NCBI RefSeq assembly: GCF_910596095.1
Contig: NC_056535.1
Coordinates: forward strand, 2,265,001-2,329,000
Length of the DNA stretch: 64,000 nt
Reading direction: 5' to 3'
DNA from: Thunnus maccoyii
Taxonomy: Eukaryota > Chordata > Actinopteri > Scombriformes > Scombridae
A model generated the notes under the pieces. That model saw nothing but the letters and a program-made list of their open reading frames with translations. It did no database searches and had not been told where the DNA came from. Each line of letters begins with the position of its first letter. Position 1 is the first letter of the stretch. Below, one piece after another: positions 10,601-21,400 of the stretch. The position numbers were made by a program, and so were the translations under genes.

Positions 10601-13390
10601 TGAAAAAGTGTAGAGTACTTTATATTTCATGTAAAAGTCTCTCCCTCTCCCTCTGTTGCCACAGCAACTGTCAGGCTTGTGGTACCACAACAGGACCAAC
10701 CACCCCGATGTGTTTGCTAACCACACCCGGCAGCTCAAGACCCTGGTTCAGTGTGATGTCTGCTTCAAGTTCTTCCCCAGCGCTGCCAGCGTGGCCAAAC
10801 ACCAGGCAGCTGAGCACCAAGGTGAGGACAGCACAGGCTCACATTGTGAGGTAGATAGTGGTCTGTGGGGCAAAACTGGACCTCCACCATCAATCATCTG
10901 ACCCCAAAGGAAATCTAGCTTTGAGCTACATCTCAACTTTTAGGCATTTTAGAAATCCAGTGTAGATATAAAAATGTAATGACCAAAAAAAAAACTGTGA
11001 ATCAGGTCAGATTAACACCTCCGCTGAAATGAGGTTCAATGAACTTTACCAGAAGAAGAACAGGTGATAAATAAAACCACTTAAATTTAATTGAATACCA
11101 TATCTCTTGAATTCAAAAACACATGTAATTCTTCTGTATAATGTGACCAAGAGAGATTTTTATCTCACAAACACAAATATAAACCAGAATATATTGTTTT
11201 ATAACAGCAGTGGCTCTTTGCAGATGTGCTAAGCTTCTTTAAAACACCCAGTTTCATAGTCGTCAAGTGTTTTTTGCACAGTTTCAAGAGAGAACATGAT
11301 GTAGAGAGGCTGGTTTTCACTGTAGATCACAGTGTCAGGTCCTTCCACATCTGTCAGACGTTTAAGTCTAGTTATATTGCAGGAGCTGTATGTACAGTTC
11401 AGACATCAAACAAACGAGTTTAAAAAAATGCTGATATTTCATTTGTAAATGAATTACAGAATGCATGTCTGTGCCTGTACTGCACAGGTAAACCTTCATT
11501 GGCCTCCCATTCAATAGTGCTGAAAAAAAGGTCAATCAGCTGAAAATTGCCAATTTTGTTATGATGGACAATAACCAGGTCACCTTTAGGACAAACACAG
11601 TCTAAAAGTCTGTGTAAAAAACACACAAGTGTTTGGTTTTACTGTTAGGATCAATTAAATGCATCTCAGTAGTCCTTTTAGTCTTAACTCAAAAATCTGA
11701 TTTTTGAATGAGATTTCATCCCAAAAGTGTTCTTATCATTTGAAGTGTTCAAAGAGGAAGGCTGTGTTTGACTATTTGGCCCAAGCTGCACAGCAGAAGG
11801 TCAAGATTTCCTTCATTGTCGTGACTTAAGGCGGTACAAATGAATAAATAACAGCAGCGTGTGTTGTGCTGTCCTTGCTGACCCTGTTCGTCTGTCCTCC
11901 AGGCTCGGCGGCTTCGACAGTGCGTTGTCTGTACTGCCCGGCTGTGTTGGGCGGGGAGGAGGAGCTGCAGGAGCACATCAGCAGCCAGCATGTCAGCCAG
12001 AGCAGCGAGGCATTCAGCTGCCCCCTCTGCTCCCTGGTCTGTACTTCCCAACTGGAGCTGCAGGAGCACCTGCTCTCCTGCCACATGGAGGCACAAGAGG
12101 AGCAGGAGGCCGGGGAGGAGCAGGAGGCCTCCACCTCCCACACAGTGAGTCAACTCAGATGGGGAAACATAGTGCACTCAAGCTTCCTACAAGCTTCTTC
12201 ACTTCAGCCTCCAGCTGTTACATACTCTAAAAACATTGTTCACCTCAGCTGTCAGATGGGAAAAAGTATTCAATTCAAAATCATTCCTGAAGGGGAAACA
12301 TGAGTGCACACTGGCAGCTTTCTACATTACACATTGCACCAAAGTCTAGTTACCCTTGACTTTCTAGATGATTGACACATAGACACCACAACAGCACATT
12401 ATGTCAAACTGCAAGTGCATCTATCAATCTATCAATCTATTATTATTATTATTGTTCTTATATATTTTTACTTGAGCATGTACACCAGGCCAATATTCAC
12501 TTTAGCATTTTAATACTAATACTATTATACTACATATATTCATCATTTTTATATATTTCTTTTTCTTGTTCTTATTATTTCTCCTTTAGTGATCATTATT
12601 TCTATTGCACACTAGAATTTTAGCAAAGCCTCAAGTAAATTTAACAAGTAAATTGACAAATTAGCCTTTGAATCTTAATTGATTAATTCAAAAAAAGATT
12701 ATTCCATAATAAAAAAACAACTTTAAGCGGTATTCTAATAATGCCTCAGATAGTAGAACAGACAACAAGTGAATACTGAATCTATATAACCAGTTAACAC
12801 AGTTTTGTCTGTGTTTTACATTGCAGTGTATGACATGAACTACAGTACATGTCGATTAATTCTCCATTTTCACCTGGTGTTATGATGTAATCAGTATCTA
12901 AATATCATCTCATCAGAATATACACTGACAAAAATGTAGCTGATCTTCAGATGCAAACAGAGAATTATTCCAGGTGTAAAAGCATCTTTCAAGCATCTGA
13001 CCAAACCTCATTAATGATGTCACGATAGCCGTTTTGCCTTTGACAGTAGATGGGAACCCTGCTCTGACATCACTTCCTGGGGGTGTGGCCAAAGCGCAAA
13101 AAGTTTCACCCAGCAGAGAGCAGTGTAGCAGATCAAACCTGTATATTTCAAACCTGTCTTCTCTGTCCAATCAGGTGATCTCAACAGATCCGACAGGTGA
13201 CGAGGGGGCGGAGTCAGCTATCTCTGAGGAGCAGTCACAGCTGGCAGCCGCCCAGCAGGTGTTTGTGGCTCTGGCAGGTGGAAGGGAGGGCAGTTCATCA
13301 GCGGAAGTGGTGGAAGTCAACATGTATGACCTCCTGAACAGCTCTGTCACCTTCATCTGCGAGGACAAACAATCAGGTCCTGACTCTTAA
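4696..13390 (+). CDS. zbtb40: zbtb40, zinc finger and BTB domain-containing 40, complete, 11 coding exons
   Basis: Nuclear BTB/POZ-C2H2 zinc-finger protein, a likely DNA-binding transcription regulator. Exons: 4696-4847, 6107-6540, 6690-6952, 7305-7518, 7656-8060, 8315-8521, 8709-8873, 10280-10494, 10665-10821, 11903-12144, 13175-13390. They total 2670 nt (889 aa plus TAA) with all phases matching. The BTB domain spans exons 1-2 (MMELPNYSSQLMQQL; MVYTGKLPLGKHNVSRI). A compact acidic middle region contains two repeats of the NCCEG-like helical type. Thirteen fingers follow, from YSCRWCKKGFAYKC (a C2HC finger) to FSCPLCSLVCTSQL. The C terminus reads QVFVALAGG and VTFICED, as in known ZBTB40. 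Human ZBTB40 is about 1239 aa, so this one is shorter, mainly in the middle region. The start codon is one of two adjacent ATGs. The exon-3 donor (CAG|GTTTCA) is weak. Confidence 0.95.
5628..5662 (+). repeat. short retroposon-like tail fragment in zbtb40 intron 1
   Basis: CAATCCATCCATCAATTTTC followed by TGCCACTTATATC resembles the CCATCCATTTTCTGCC text of common fish LINE tails. Very short, so only suggestive. Confidence 0.4.
7783..7824 (+). repeat. zbtb40: C-rich homopolymer/low-complexity tract inside a coding exon
   Basis: Within zbtb40 exon 5, runs of C interrupted by single T residues encode a Pro/Ser stretch just before the first zinc finger. The frame stays open across the tract. C runs of this length are prone to indels and sequencing error, so the exact length is uncertain. 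Confidence 0.8.
8682..8700 (+). repeat. (TG)n microsatellite abutting a splice acceptor
   Basis: A TG dinucleotide run ends a few bases before the ATTTTCAG acceptor of zbtb40 exon 7 (exon starts at 8709). It replaces the usual pyrimidine tract with alternating TG. Confidence 0.8.
9225..9370 (+). repeat. dispersed teleost repeat fragment in a zbtb40 intron
   Basis: Segment with the signature GGAAAAACTCCCCTTTAACA, then AGGAAGAAACCTCAAGCAGA, then GCGGCCATCTGCC. I recognise this as a very common dispersed sequence in teleost genomes. It contains no open frame and its exact class is not clear to me. Confidence 0.6.
10822..11902. other. zbtb40: zbtb40 intron 9, no exon found where the human gene has a further zinc-finger exon
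   Basis: Neighbouring exons are both phase 1 here, so a symmetric exon could have been skipped. I read the + strand for a C-x2-C...H-x4-H unit and found none with splice sites. The short open frame at 11226-11423 shows no zinc-finger residues. Confidence 0.5.
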
Positions 13391-13675
13391 CTATGAACTT
13401 TGACCCTTGGAGGATCACTCTGAACACTGAGCAGTTTTATGGTTTTATTATCTTTTCTGGTCATTAACGCAACTACAACTCAGGCTAAACTGACATCATT
13501 CACAAGCCAAGTCCATGTTTAGTCCACCAGAAAAGATTTAGTGTTGCAGTTGTAAATACATGTGGTGAATGTGAATTTCACTGTAAATTATATACAGAAA
13601 CCCAGGTTGGTTTATATGGGATGTCCCCAAAGAGCACTGAAAGTCTAACACCAAACACAAAAGCAGAAAAATAAA
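13391..13675 (+). terminator. zbtb40: zbtb40 3' UTR with candidate poly(A) signal
   Basis: AATAAA at 13670-13675, about 280 bp after the TAA stop. It is the first canonical signal downstream. Confidence 0.6.
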
Positions 13676-14339
13676 TATGAGCTCCCCCAGGCTGCCTTGT
13701 CTATTTCTGCTTCAGTTACTACACTTCCCAGAATGCCTTTCAACAACTTCTGGAGATGTAATGTGGATTTATAGTTTTTTAAAGGTGAGGATCTGGCGAT
13801 AAGAAGAACATGAAAGTTCTTGACCTTGGAAACAGCAATTCAACCACAATGGTACTCTACTCACTGATGAAGAATGTGAGATGTGGTCATGTTTTGCTTT
13901 TGTTTTTTCATAATTTAAGCGTGGTCATTAAAGGAGAAGGCTTGCATTATTTTATACTTGAAACAATTCCACAAAAATACCAACAATTTGTTAATCCGCC
14001 TCTAAAACTCTGTCTCCCCTACCCTGTCTGTGGCTCTTAGCCCACACTGAAGACACAAATGATGAAACACATAAATATTTCATCTCATTTTTGAAAAAAG
14101 TTCAGTAATTTCCTAAAACAGGTGGGCATTTTAGTTTTCAGCAAACATTTTTGTTGGGGACTGTTTTCAGCTGAGGATTAATACACAGTTGGTGCACTAC
14201 TTTGTGGCAGCAGGGCGGTGTTTGAGGGATTGAGTCAAAATAAACTAGTGTGTGTGTTCAAAAGTGTGACTCATTGATGTGTTTTTAATAGTTTTAATAG
14301 TGGTCAAACTGGAGGTCTACAGCACAGGGAGAAGATATA

Positions 14340-14690
14340 TAAGGCTTTGATAGGCTTTGGGCTAAATGCTCATGTAAGCATACAAACATAGTCACAATGA
14401 CAATGCTAACATGCTGATGTTAAGCAGGGATTATGTTTACCTGAACAAATTCATTTAGTGTGTTAGCATGCTAAGCATTTGCTAATTAGCTACAAACCCA
14501 CCGGCTCATAGGAATGTGTTTAGTTTTGCAGCCAGTTTATCATAAACCAAAGTACTGGACACATTCAAATCTTGACTTAATGTTTGTCTTAGATGAAAAG
14601 TCAGAGGATCACCAAAAGATATTTCAGTCTGGAATATTATTGTCAGCTGAACGACTAACAGATTAGCATGGCTAGAAACACAGAATATTC
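14340..14690 (+). repeat. dispersed teleost repeat with GCTAACATGCTGATGTTA-type core
   Basis: The segment carries TGCTAACATGCTGATGTTAA, TTAGCATGCTAAGCATTTGC, CATAAACCAAAGTACTGGAC and GATGAAAAGTCAGAGGATCA in order. I recognise this succession as a frequent interspersed repeat of percomorph fishes. It has no coding capacity. Confidence 0.65.
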
Positions 14691-17600
14691 CCAGCCTTAT
14701 CCTTTAAAAGTATGAAGCCGGAACATGAAGGTAGCATGTTGTGGCTGTTCTCTGCTCCTGTAGGTGTACAAACTGGTATCACTGTCTGTTCTACACTGGA
14801 TTTCTTTCTGTATGATTGTTAAATATCAGTGAAAAATTATTTATTTTCTGACAAGTCCTGTTTATCTCAATCTGAAACATTTGACGTGTCACTTTTTGAC
14901 CACATTTGCTACTTCAGTCACACAGGAACATGAAATCACACCATCAAAACAAATACTAGAGATGGTTCATCACCAGTACAGCTTGTTTTTTTTTTTTAAA
15001 GATTCTGTTATTAAGGTGGATTTGTCTCATTATGAATAAAAACACATGATCAAAATTCAAATGTATGTATTTGTTTATTAGAGAAGGTTCACAGGCAGCA
15101 ACCTGCTGGCAAGAATGGGGTAAGTACAAACCTCACAACCTCCACTCTGATCATCCCACTAACACACAGCACAGGCTCATACAGCAAAGTCCTGAGTAGT
15201 AAACTGAACCAACAATACATTTATCTGTGAGCGAGTTGTGCTCAGTAGGATATCAGAGTATATTCATGACATTTGATGAAGGGAAGAATAAATTCTAAGG
15301 CGAAAGATTACACAGGTCTCCAAAAGGTGAGAGTTTAATTAGAAAATTCACACAGTTTCTGGAATTTTACTTTCCACTATTTTATCAAGAAAATTTTGAC
15401 TTAAAAAGAACATTAAAAAAATACTTTCCAATTGTGTACATTCATTGCATTAAATGATTTTCATCCATCTGAAACCAGATTGAAAACCATAAACAAAAGC
15501 TGAAGGAACAGTCAAAATGTCAGACTAAACAGAGAAGGTCTAATATTGCCTGATTTCTCTTACAATTTCCCATTATTAAGTGCATTCTACATTGATGAGT
15601 GCTTTAGAAGAACCTTAATATGTTTGCTGTCTTAAAGCCATGCAATGATCTATAATGAGCTAAGTATTATGTCAAAAAGGAAACTACTGATTTGTATTTG
15701 TATGGGCTGCCTAGTAGTGATTAAGACAAAGTTGAGACAAGGTGCTGGAGGATCAGTACATCCAGTCGGTCTTTGTGCATCAGGTTTGCTCCAGAATTTA
15801 AAAATAGTTCATGTTAATCTGTCCCACCAGGGTCTCCCAGAGTGTCGTCCTGATTATTGCGCCTGAAATAATAGAATCTGCAGCTGCTTTTCTGCAAAAC
15901 TGCAAAGCACCTTCTTTGTGCTATCTGGGACTTTTATTTGCCCTGAATTCAGCCTGTCAGGTAGTACTTGCTTCCAGGCTGTAGCTCTCCCAACAAGCTC
16001 CATGTGCATCAGATGATTAGTTTGATGGTTAAAAATGGGCAGGATCTTAATCTCTGCCGAGGAAGATGACTTCAGATGCTTATTTATAAGGATGCCGGTT
16101 TGCTGAGACCAAGTTTTGATGAATTTGCCCTTGGCTTGATCTGACTTGGATGGAAAAGTGCTGTGATTGGTTCAGTTTTGAAGTCTTCTCATGTGACTGT
16201 TTTCAGAGGTATTGAGAGGACAGGACAAAGTGTTAAACTCTTTCAATTAATGAAGGGATTGGATTAATTTGCGTTAGTTTGGTTCCTGGAGGGACTGACT
16301 GATGACATCTTTGCTAGAGGAAAGCTTGTACCTTTGCCTTTGTTTGACAAAGCAACACAAGAGCGAGTGCACATTCATTCACTGTTTACATAGGCAAAAA
16401 ATCACAAAGAACACGGCTAACAGATAGCCACATAAAAGACAGAATGCTAAATGTCACATGTACACACTGAAAAAAAACAAAAAGTTGATGAACCAGAGGT
16501 GCTACATGTAGCTCTGCATACAGTTTATCTGTCACGTCAATGACAATAGTATATCATTTGTGTAATCAATTAAAGGCCTCAGTGAGGAAACCGTTCCGCC
16601 GATCATGCTAATGCTAATGTTGTACTAATTAAGAGCACATTTCCCATGAACCTTATTGCTTTCTGTAATGATACATGTGCCCTTATCAAAAAAAAAACTT
16701 GGACCATGAGGCTCAGTGTAGCTCACAATACTCTATTCAATGGTGTCATTTGTTTACAACTATTGTATTAATTCTTGTGGCCATTCTCTATTAAAGCTGC
16801 AAAACTGATTTTTGTGAACACCAGAGGAAAGAATAACAGTTATAGCTAACAGGTTAGCAACTGTTGCTCTGTGTCCAGCAGACAGAGCAACATTAGCATT
16901 CAATTGGAGTAATTTTTCTGCTCATCTGTTCTGGTTTCCATTAACTCCTGAGAAAAATGTCTTTAGCAGCTAGATATTCCACTGTCTTGACCAGCTAGCT
17001 AACTATGTCCATCTGTTTTGGAGACGGTGGATCTATCTATCAAAGCTTTTTGCTGAGGCAACCGTCTGCTGACTGATGAAGGTACTGAGACGACTCCACA
17101 GTAAATGTGCCATAAAGCCAAAACAATGAGCTAAAGAGGCTAAAAAAGCTTTGCAAAATCTGCAGGGTTTGTGATTATTCTTTGTGGGTTCATCACTGCA
17201 GATGTCCATGTACGCATTACACATATTCATCCGCTTTAAGTATGAAAAATATTGTATATTTGTGGAGTTTTAGTGCTAAAGGCTCCATGTAGCACCTGTA
17301 AGCAGACAAGACAGACACAACACAAAAATATCATAAATGAATAAATAAATACAATTTACAGGCTGGTATATAATCAACCACAGCACCTTCATTGCAGAAG
17401 CTGCCTCCTAACACATTCAGTGTTTAACTAAACAGCAGTCGCTGCTTTATATCCCTTCACAAAGAGTCTCTTTTGCTTTCACTGCATATGTAGTGCAAAT
17501 ATTCCTCTGGAGAGGCAACAGATGAAAGTAGTTCAATTGCAGAGATGTAGACCAGCTCAGCTCTGCCTCCAGCAGTTTGTCGGATTGATGAGCATACCCC

Positions 17601-17904
17601 ATGTGTCCTGTGGTGCACATTGGAGCATGGCGATTCACATACTGTGCATAGTGTCATCCCTCTTGTGTTTCTCATTTCAACAGGAGTTGCAGCTTGAGGA
17701 CACCAAATGTTTTGAGCTGCAGTGATTCTACTGGCCTGATAGATGCTGGCTCTCTCCTGAGTGTATTGAAGTGTGTGAAGTTCAAGAGGTATCAGGGGTA
17801 ACATTTTTGAAAATTTGACATTTTTGAAGCACACAACTTAGTCATTTGTGCCCTCAAATGAATAACTTCTGCCCAAAAATGTGTAATTTGTACCCTCAAA
17901 TTAA

Positions 17905-17910
17905 TTTATT
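17905..17910 (-). terminator. cyb561d1: candidate poly(A) signal for cyb561d1
   Basis: TTTATT on the + strand reads AATAAA on the minus strand, about 500 bp beyond the cyb561d1 stop codon. Chosen by position only. Confidence 0.45.
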
Positions 17911-18407
17911 CCTCAAATTGCTTCAATCATTAATCAAATGGAATAAATGTGATAACTAACATGATAACAGTTGAAAATGAGGTATAAACTCATGAAAACA
18001 TATTGCATTCTTAATTCAAGAATACAAATTGATCATTAGAGGGCACAAATGATCAAAATCAACTGTGGTGTTTTGAGTTTTGCATGTTGGGACTCAGTGC
18101 CACCAAGACCACATCCCTTTACCTAATCAGGATTTTCTGGCTCCAGTAACTGACACAGATGGCGGCAAGCAGTAAAACTAGATTCCAGGCTTCAAGCCTT
18201 CCCTTGAGAAACCTGTGTTTGAAGACAGACACTTGTATTTTCATGTTCTTCTTCTGTCTGTGAGACTACTAGTATATAAAGCAGTTTGCATTAATGATTT
18301 CATCTTCAAATGCTGCTTTAGCCTTTGATTTTGAGTGTCTGGCCCTCTGAGTACAACATCAATCCACTATGGCCACGGTGTAAATACAATCTCATCCTCT
18401 GTGCCTC

Positions 18408-21400
18408 CTAGCTGGTGATCTTCTTGCGGGGCAGGTAGCCATTAGTGATCTGATTCATCACCACCAGGGCAGGAAAGAGGGGCAGCAGGAGGAAGGCCCA
18501 CCATGCCACCCCTTTAACGGTAGCCTGGAACCAGTCTGAGAACATGGCTGACATCACAGTCACCATGGCCAGCAGGTAGACCACTAGGCCGCAGGTGGCG
18601 TGGTACAGCTTCAACCTCTGTGTAGGTAAGGTCAGACGCAGCAGCTTGGGGAAGATGACGCAGACACCACAGGCCGCTTGGATCAGGGTGGCTGCCAATG
18701 TGCAGATGCCCAACAGGCTGTGCCAGGTGACCAGGTGGGGGCGCTCTGACACGTTCTTGCTGGCCACCATGAAGCCAAGCCCAGTAGCCGCAACTATCAG
18801 GACCAGAGCCTGGCAGAACCAATGGAGACGGACTTTACCCTTCCGAGACTTGAAGCAGAAGGGGGATCCTTCAGCTGAGAAGAGGAGGATGCCTTCAGTC
18901 ATACACAGGCAGTACTGGAGGAGGATGAAAAGAAAGAAATGTGGTAAAAAAACAAACAAACCCCAAACATGTCATTATTTTGAGCAAGTATAAGTAAATG
19001 GATATAAAAAGAGGTGTTCCCATGTAAGAACATCATGGATGAGGTTGAGGCGTATTTTCTAATACTGGGAGATCATTGTGGCTTGGTGACATTTAGCTAA
19101 TAGTGTGGTATGATTCACCAGTGAGGATTTTAAGGATAATTAGCTTAGATTAGATAATAGATAAGATTAGGTCAGGTTAAAACTACAGTGACCGGAAATT
19201 AGTGAATTTGATCAGTAATTTAGAACAGTGTTTATTCTGCGAGATGTCCCAATATATGATTTTATCAGACACCTGCCAGCCAATCAGAAATCAGTATTAT
19301 TACAGTATGTTTGCATCATTGTACAAACATACATATCATTAAACCCCTGAACCGTTGAGGGTTGAGTTGTAATAAACAGTTTCACATACAGTAGGTCTGT
19401 CTGGTTGCACTGATACAGAATCGACTGTTGCATAACTTTCTGCCAAAGCAACTGTCAGTGGTTGGTCTGTTTGAATGTCAATCAAAAAAAAACTACCTTT
19501 CCATATCAGAGGGGACAGCTGTTGTATGATAATGGTAGAAAAATAACAAACAACCCTAACCCTAACCCTAACCCCCTAACCCTAACCCCCTAACCCTAAC
19601 CCTAACCCCTAACCCTAACCCTAACCCTAACCCCTAACCCTAACCCTAACCCTAACCCTAACCCCTAACCCATAACCCCTAACCCCTAACCCTAACCCTA
19701 ACCCTAACCCCCTAACCCTAACCCTCTAACCCTAACCCTAAGGGTTACAAACAGACTTTATGCTGAGACTGGGGTTTTGATGATATGTCATTTTTAATAA
19801 AAAAGACTATCATCCCAATAAATCAGTTTAACTCTAGTGAGTGTGTGTGTGTGTGTGTGTGTGACACAGTGAGGTTATAAATAGCCTTCTATTGTATGTG
19901 CTTTGAATTCATTTCTGTGAAAGAAAAGGTGTGACGTCAATCAAAGATTTGCAGCTGAAAGGGAGAAATAGTTGTGATGTTTGTACGGTGAGTTATCACG
20001 GCTGACATACTGCTGACATACCGCTGGGACAACTGACTCATCACGCTGTACTGTCGTGACTCGCAGAAGAAGCCGTTTCAGTGTGAAAAGCTGCGCTCAC
20101 CAACATATTCTAGGTCAGTTTGTAACACAATAGCTGACGCAGTGATGCAACACAGTCGTCAGTGTTACCACTCCCTCCTCCCAACCCTTCCTATCTATTA
20201 TTCACAGTGGAAAGAGGGATGGAGACACGACGACTAGAGGGCGTGAAGGTGAAGATATGTGGAGAGCTGACGGGAGAGTTCATATTCAACTGGCATGGTT
20301 TATTCTGTTATTAATTTGATGTCATTTCTTTCTAATCTAAATGTAATCAGCTTCTTTACATCCTGACTGAAGCTGTATGTGTGTTAATCATTACTGAAGA
20401 CACCAAACTGTTGTATCATTCCTAATGATAATTCATCTACATGACTACATGGTTTTTACATCTCCAAATGTCTAAAACGGAGGACATCAAAGCAGATAGT
20501 AACATGACACTTTCTACTTATAATTGTTACATTAGATTACATTCATTTGGCAGATGCTTCCATTTCTCCCCTGCGCTCACACTGGGAGTGAGGAGGGTTT
20601 ATAGTATAGAGCTAGAACGATTAACCACTTCACTCATTAGTTGACCGAAAATTAAGTAGCAACTAATATGATAATTGGTGAATCATGAGAGTCATATCAG
20701 AAGCAAAAAAGCCAAAGTGTTGATGTTTTTTTCCTTTTCTTGACATTATTGTAAAATTCATATCTTTGGGTTTTCTGGTTGGACAAAACAAGATTTATAG
20801 TCGTCACCTTTAGCTCTGGGAAATTGTGATTAGGCTTTTTTTAAATTGTTTTCTGATGTTTTGTACACTAAATGATTATTAAAATGACATAATAATTGAA
20901 AATGAAAATAACTGTTAGTTGCAGCACTAGTTCTTTATCTTCAACAGGAGAAGCAGTGGATTCAACTAATCAAGCTTTCAGCACACAGTCTTCTTCAGGA
21001 TAGATTGTTGTGTATTTATCCTAAAGAAGGCAGTGTGCTGGAATGTTGATCTTCATCTGTTCAATAAATTCAGAGTTGTGCGGCTTTTTCACTTCTTTTG
21101 ATGTCAGTTTGCATTATTTTGTCATAGGTAAGAAATGCTAAATTGTAATTATGAAACATGTAAATCATAGTTACAAAAAATCAGCTCATATTATTGTTTC
21201 TTTGGTGAATGCAATGCACTTCCTCCACTATGTACAATAGCTACATGTTTAAAAAGTATACATCTGCATCTCACTGATGATTTTAGAATGTTATATGTTT
21301 GTACTAACTGATCATCTATAATGACGATATAAGGATCATTTCAAATTAAACTGATAAAAGCTGAGCACAAACTGAACGCAGATCCTAAAGCACTGTCAGG

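Larger units (their letters stand above)
13676..18407. other. convergent intergenic region between zbtb40 and cyb561d1
   Basis: About 4.7 kb without a supportable gene. It contains a dispersed repeat (14340-14690), repeat-like text around 13690-14040 and 16790-17240, and ordinary AT-rich sequence. The 125-codon open frame at 17457-17834 on the minus strand has no recognisable motif. On the minus strand an AATAAA lies at 17905-17910 and could serve cyb561d1. This gap is also where gene order switches from the human 1p36 block to the 1p13 block. Confidence 0.6.

Noticed and set aside
11452-11489. Mini-exon candidate with CLCLYC text for the missing zbtb40 finger
   Set aside because: Only two cysteines, no paired histidines, and the phase does not fit the neighbouring exons.
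17457-17834. 125-codon minus-strand frame
   Set aside because: No domain, no splice context, and no family resemblance; lies in a repeat-rich convergent gap.
19552-19747. CRISPR-like array
   Set aside because: The units are contiguous 6-7-bp telomeric repeats with no spacers, in a vertebrate intron.
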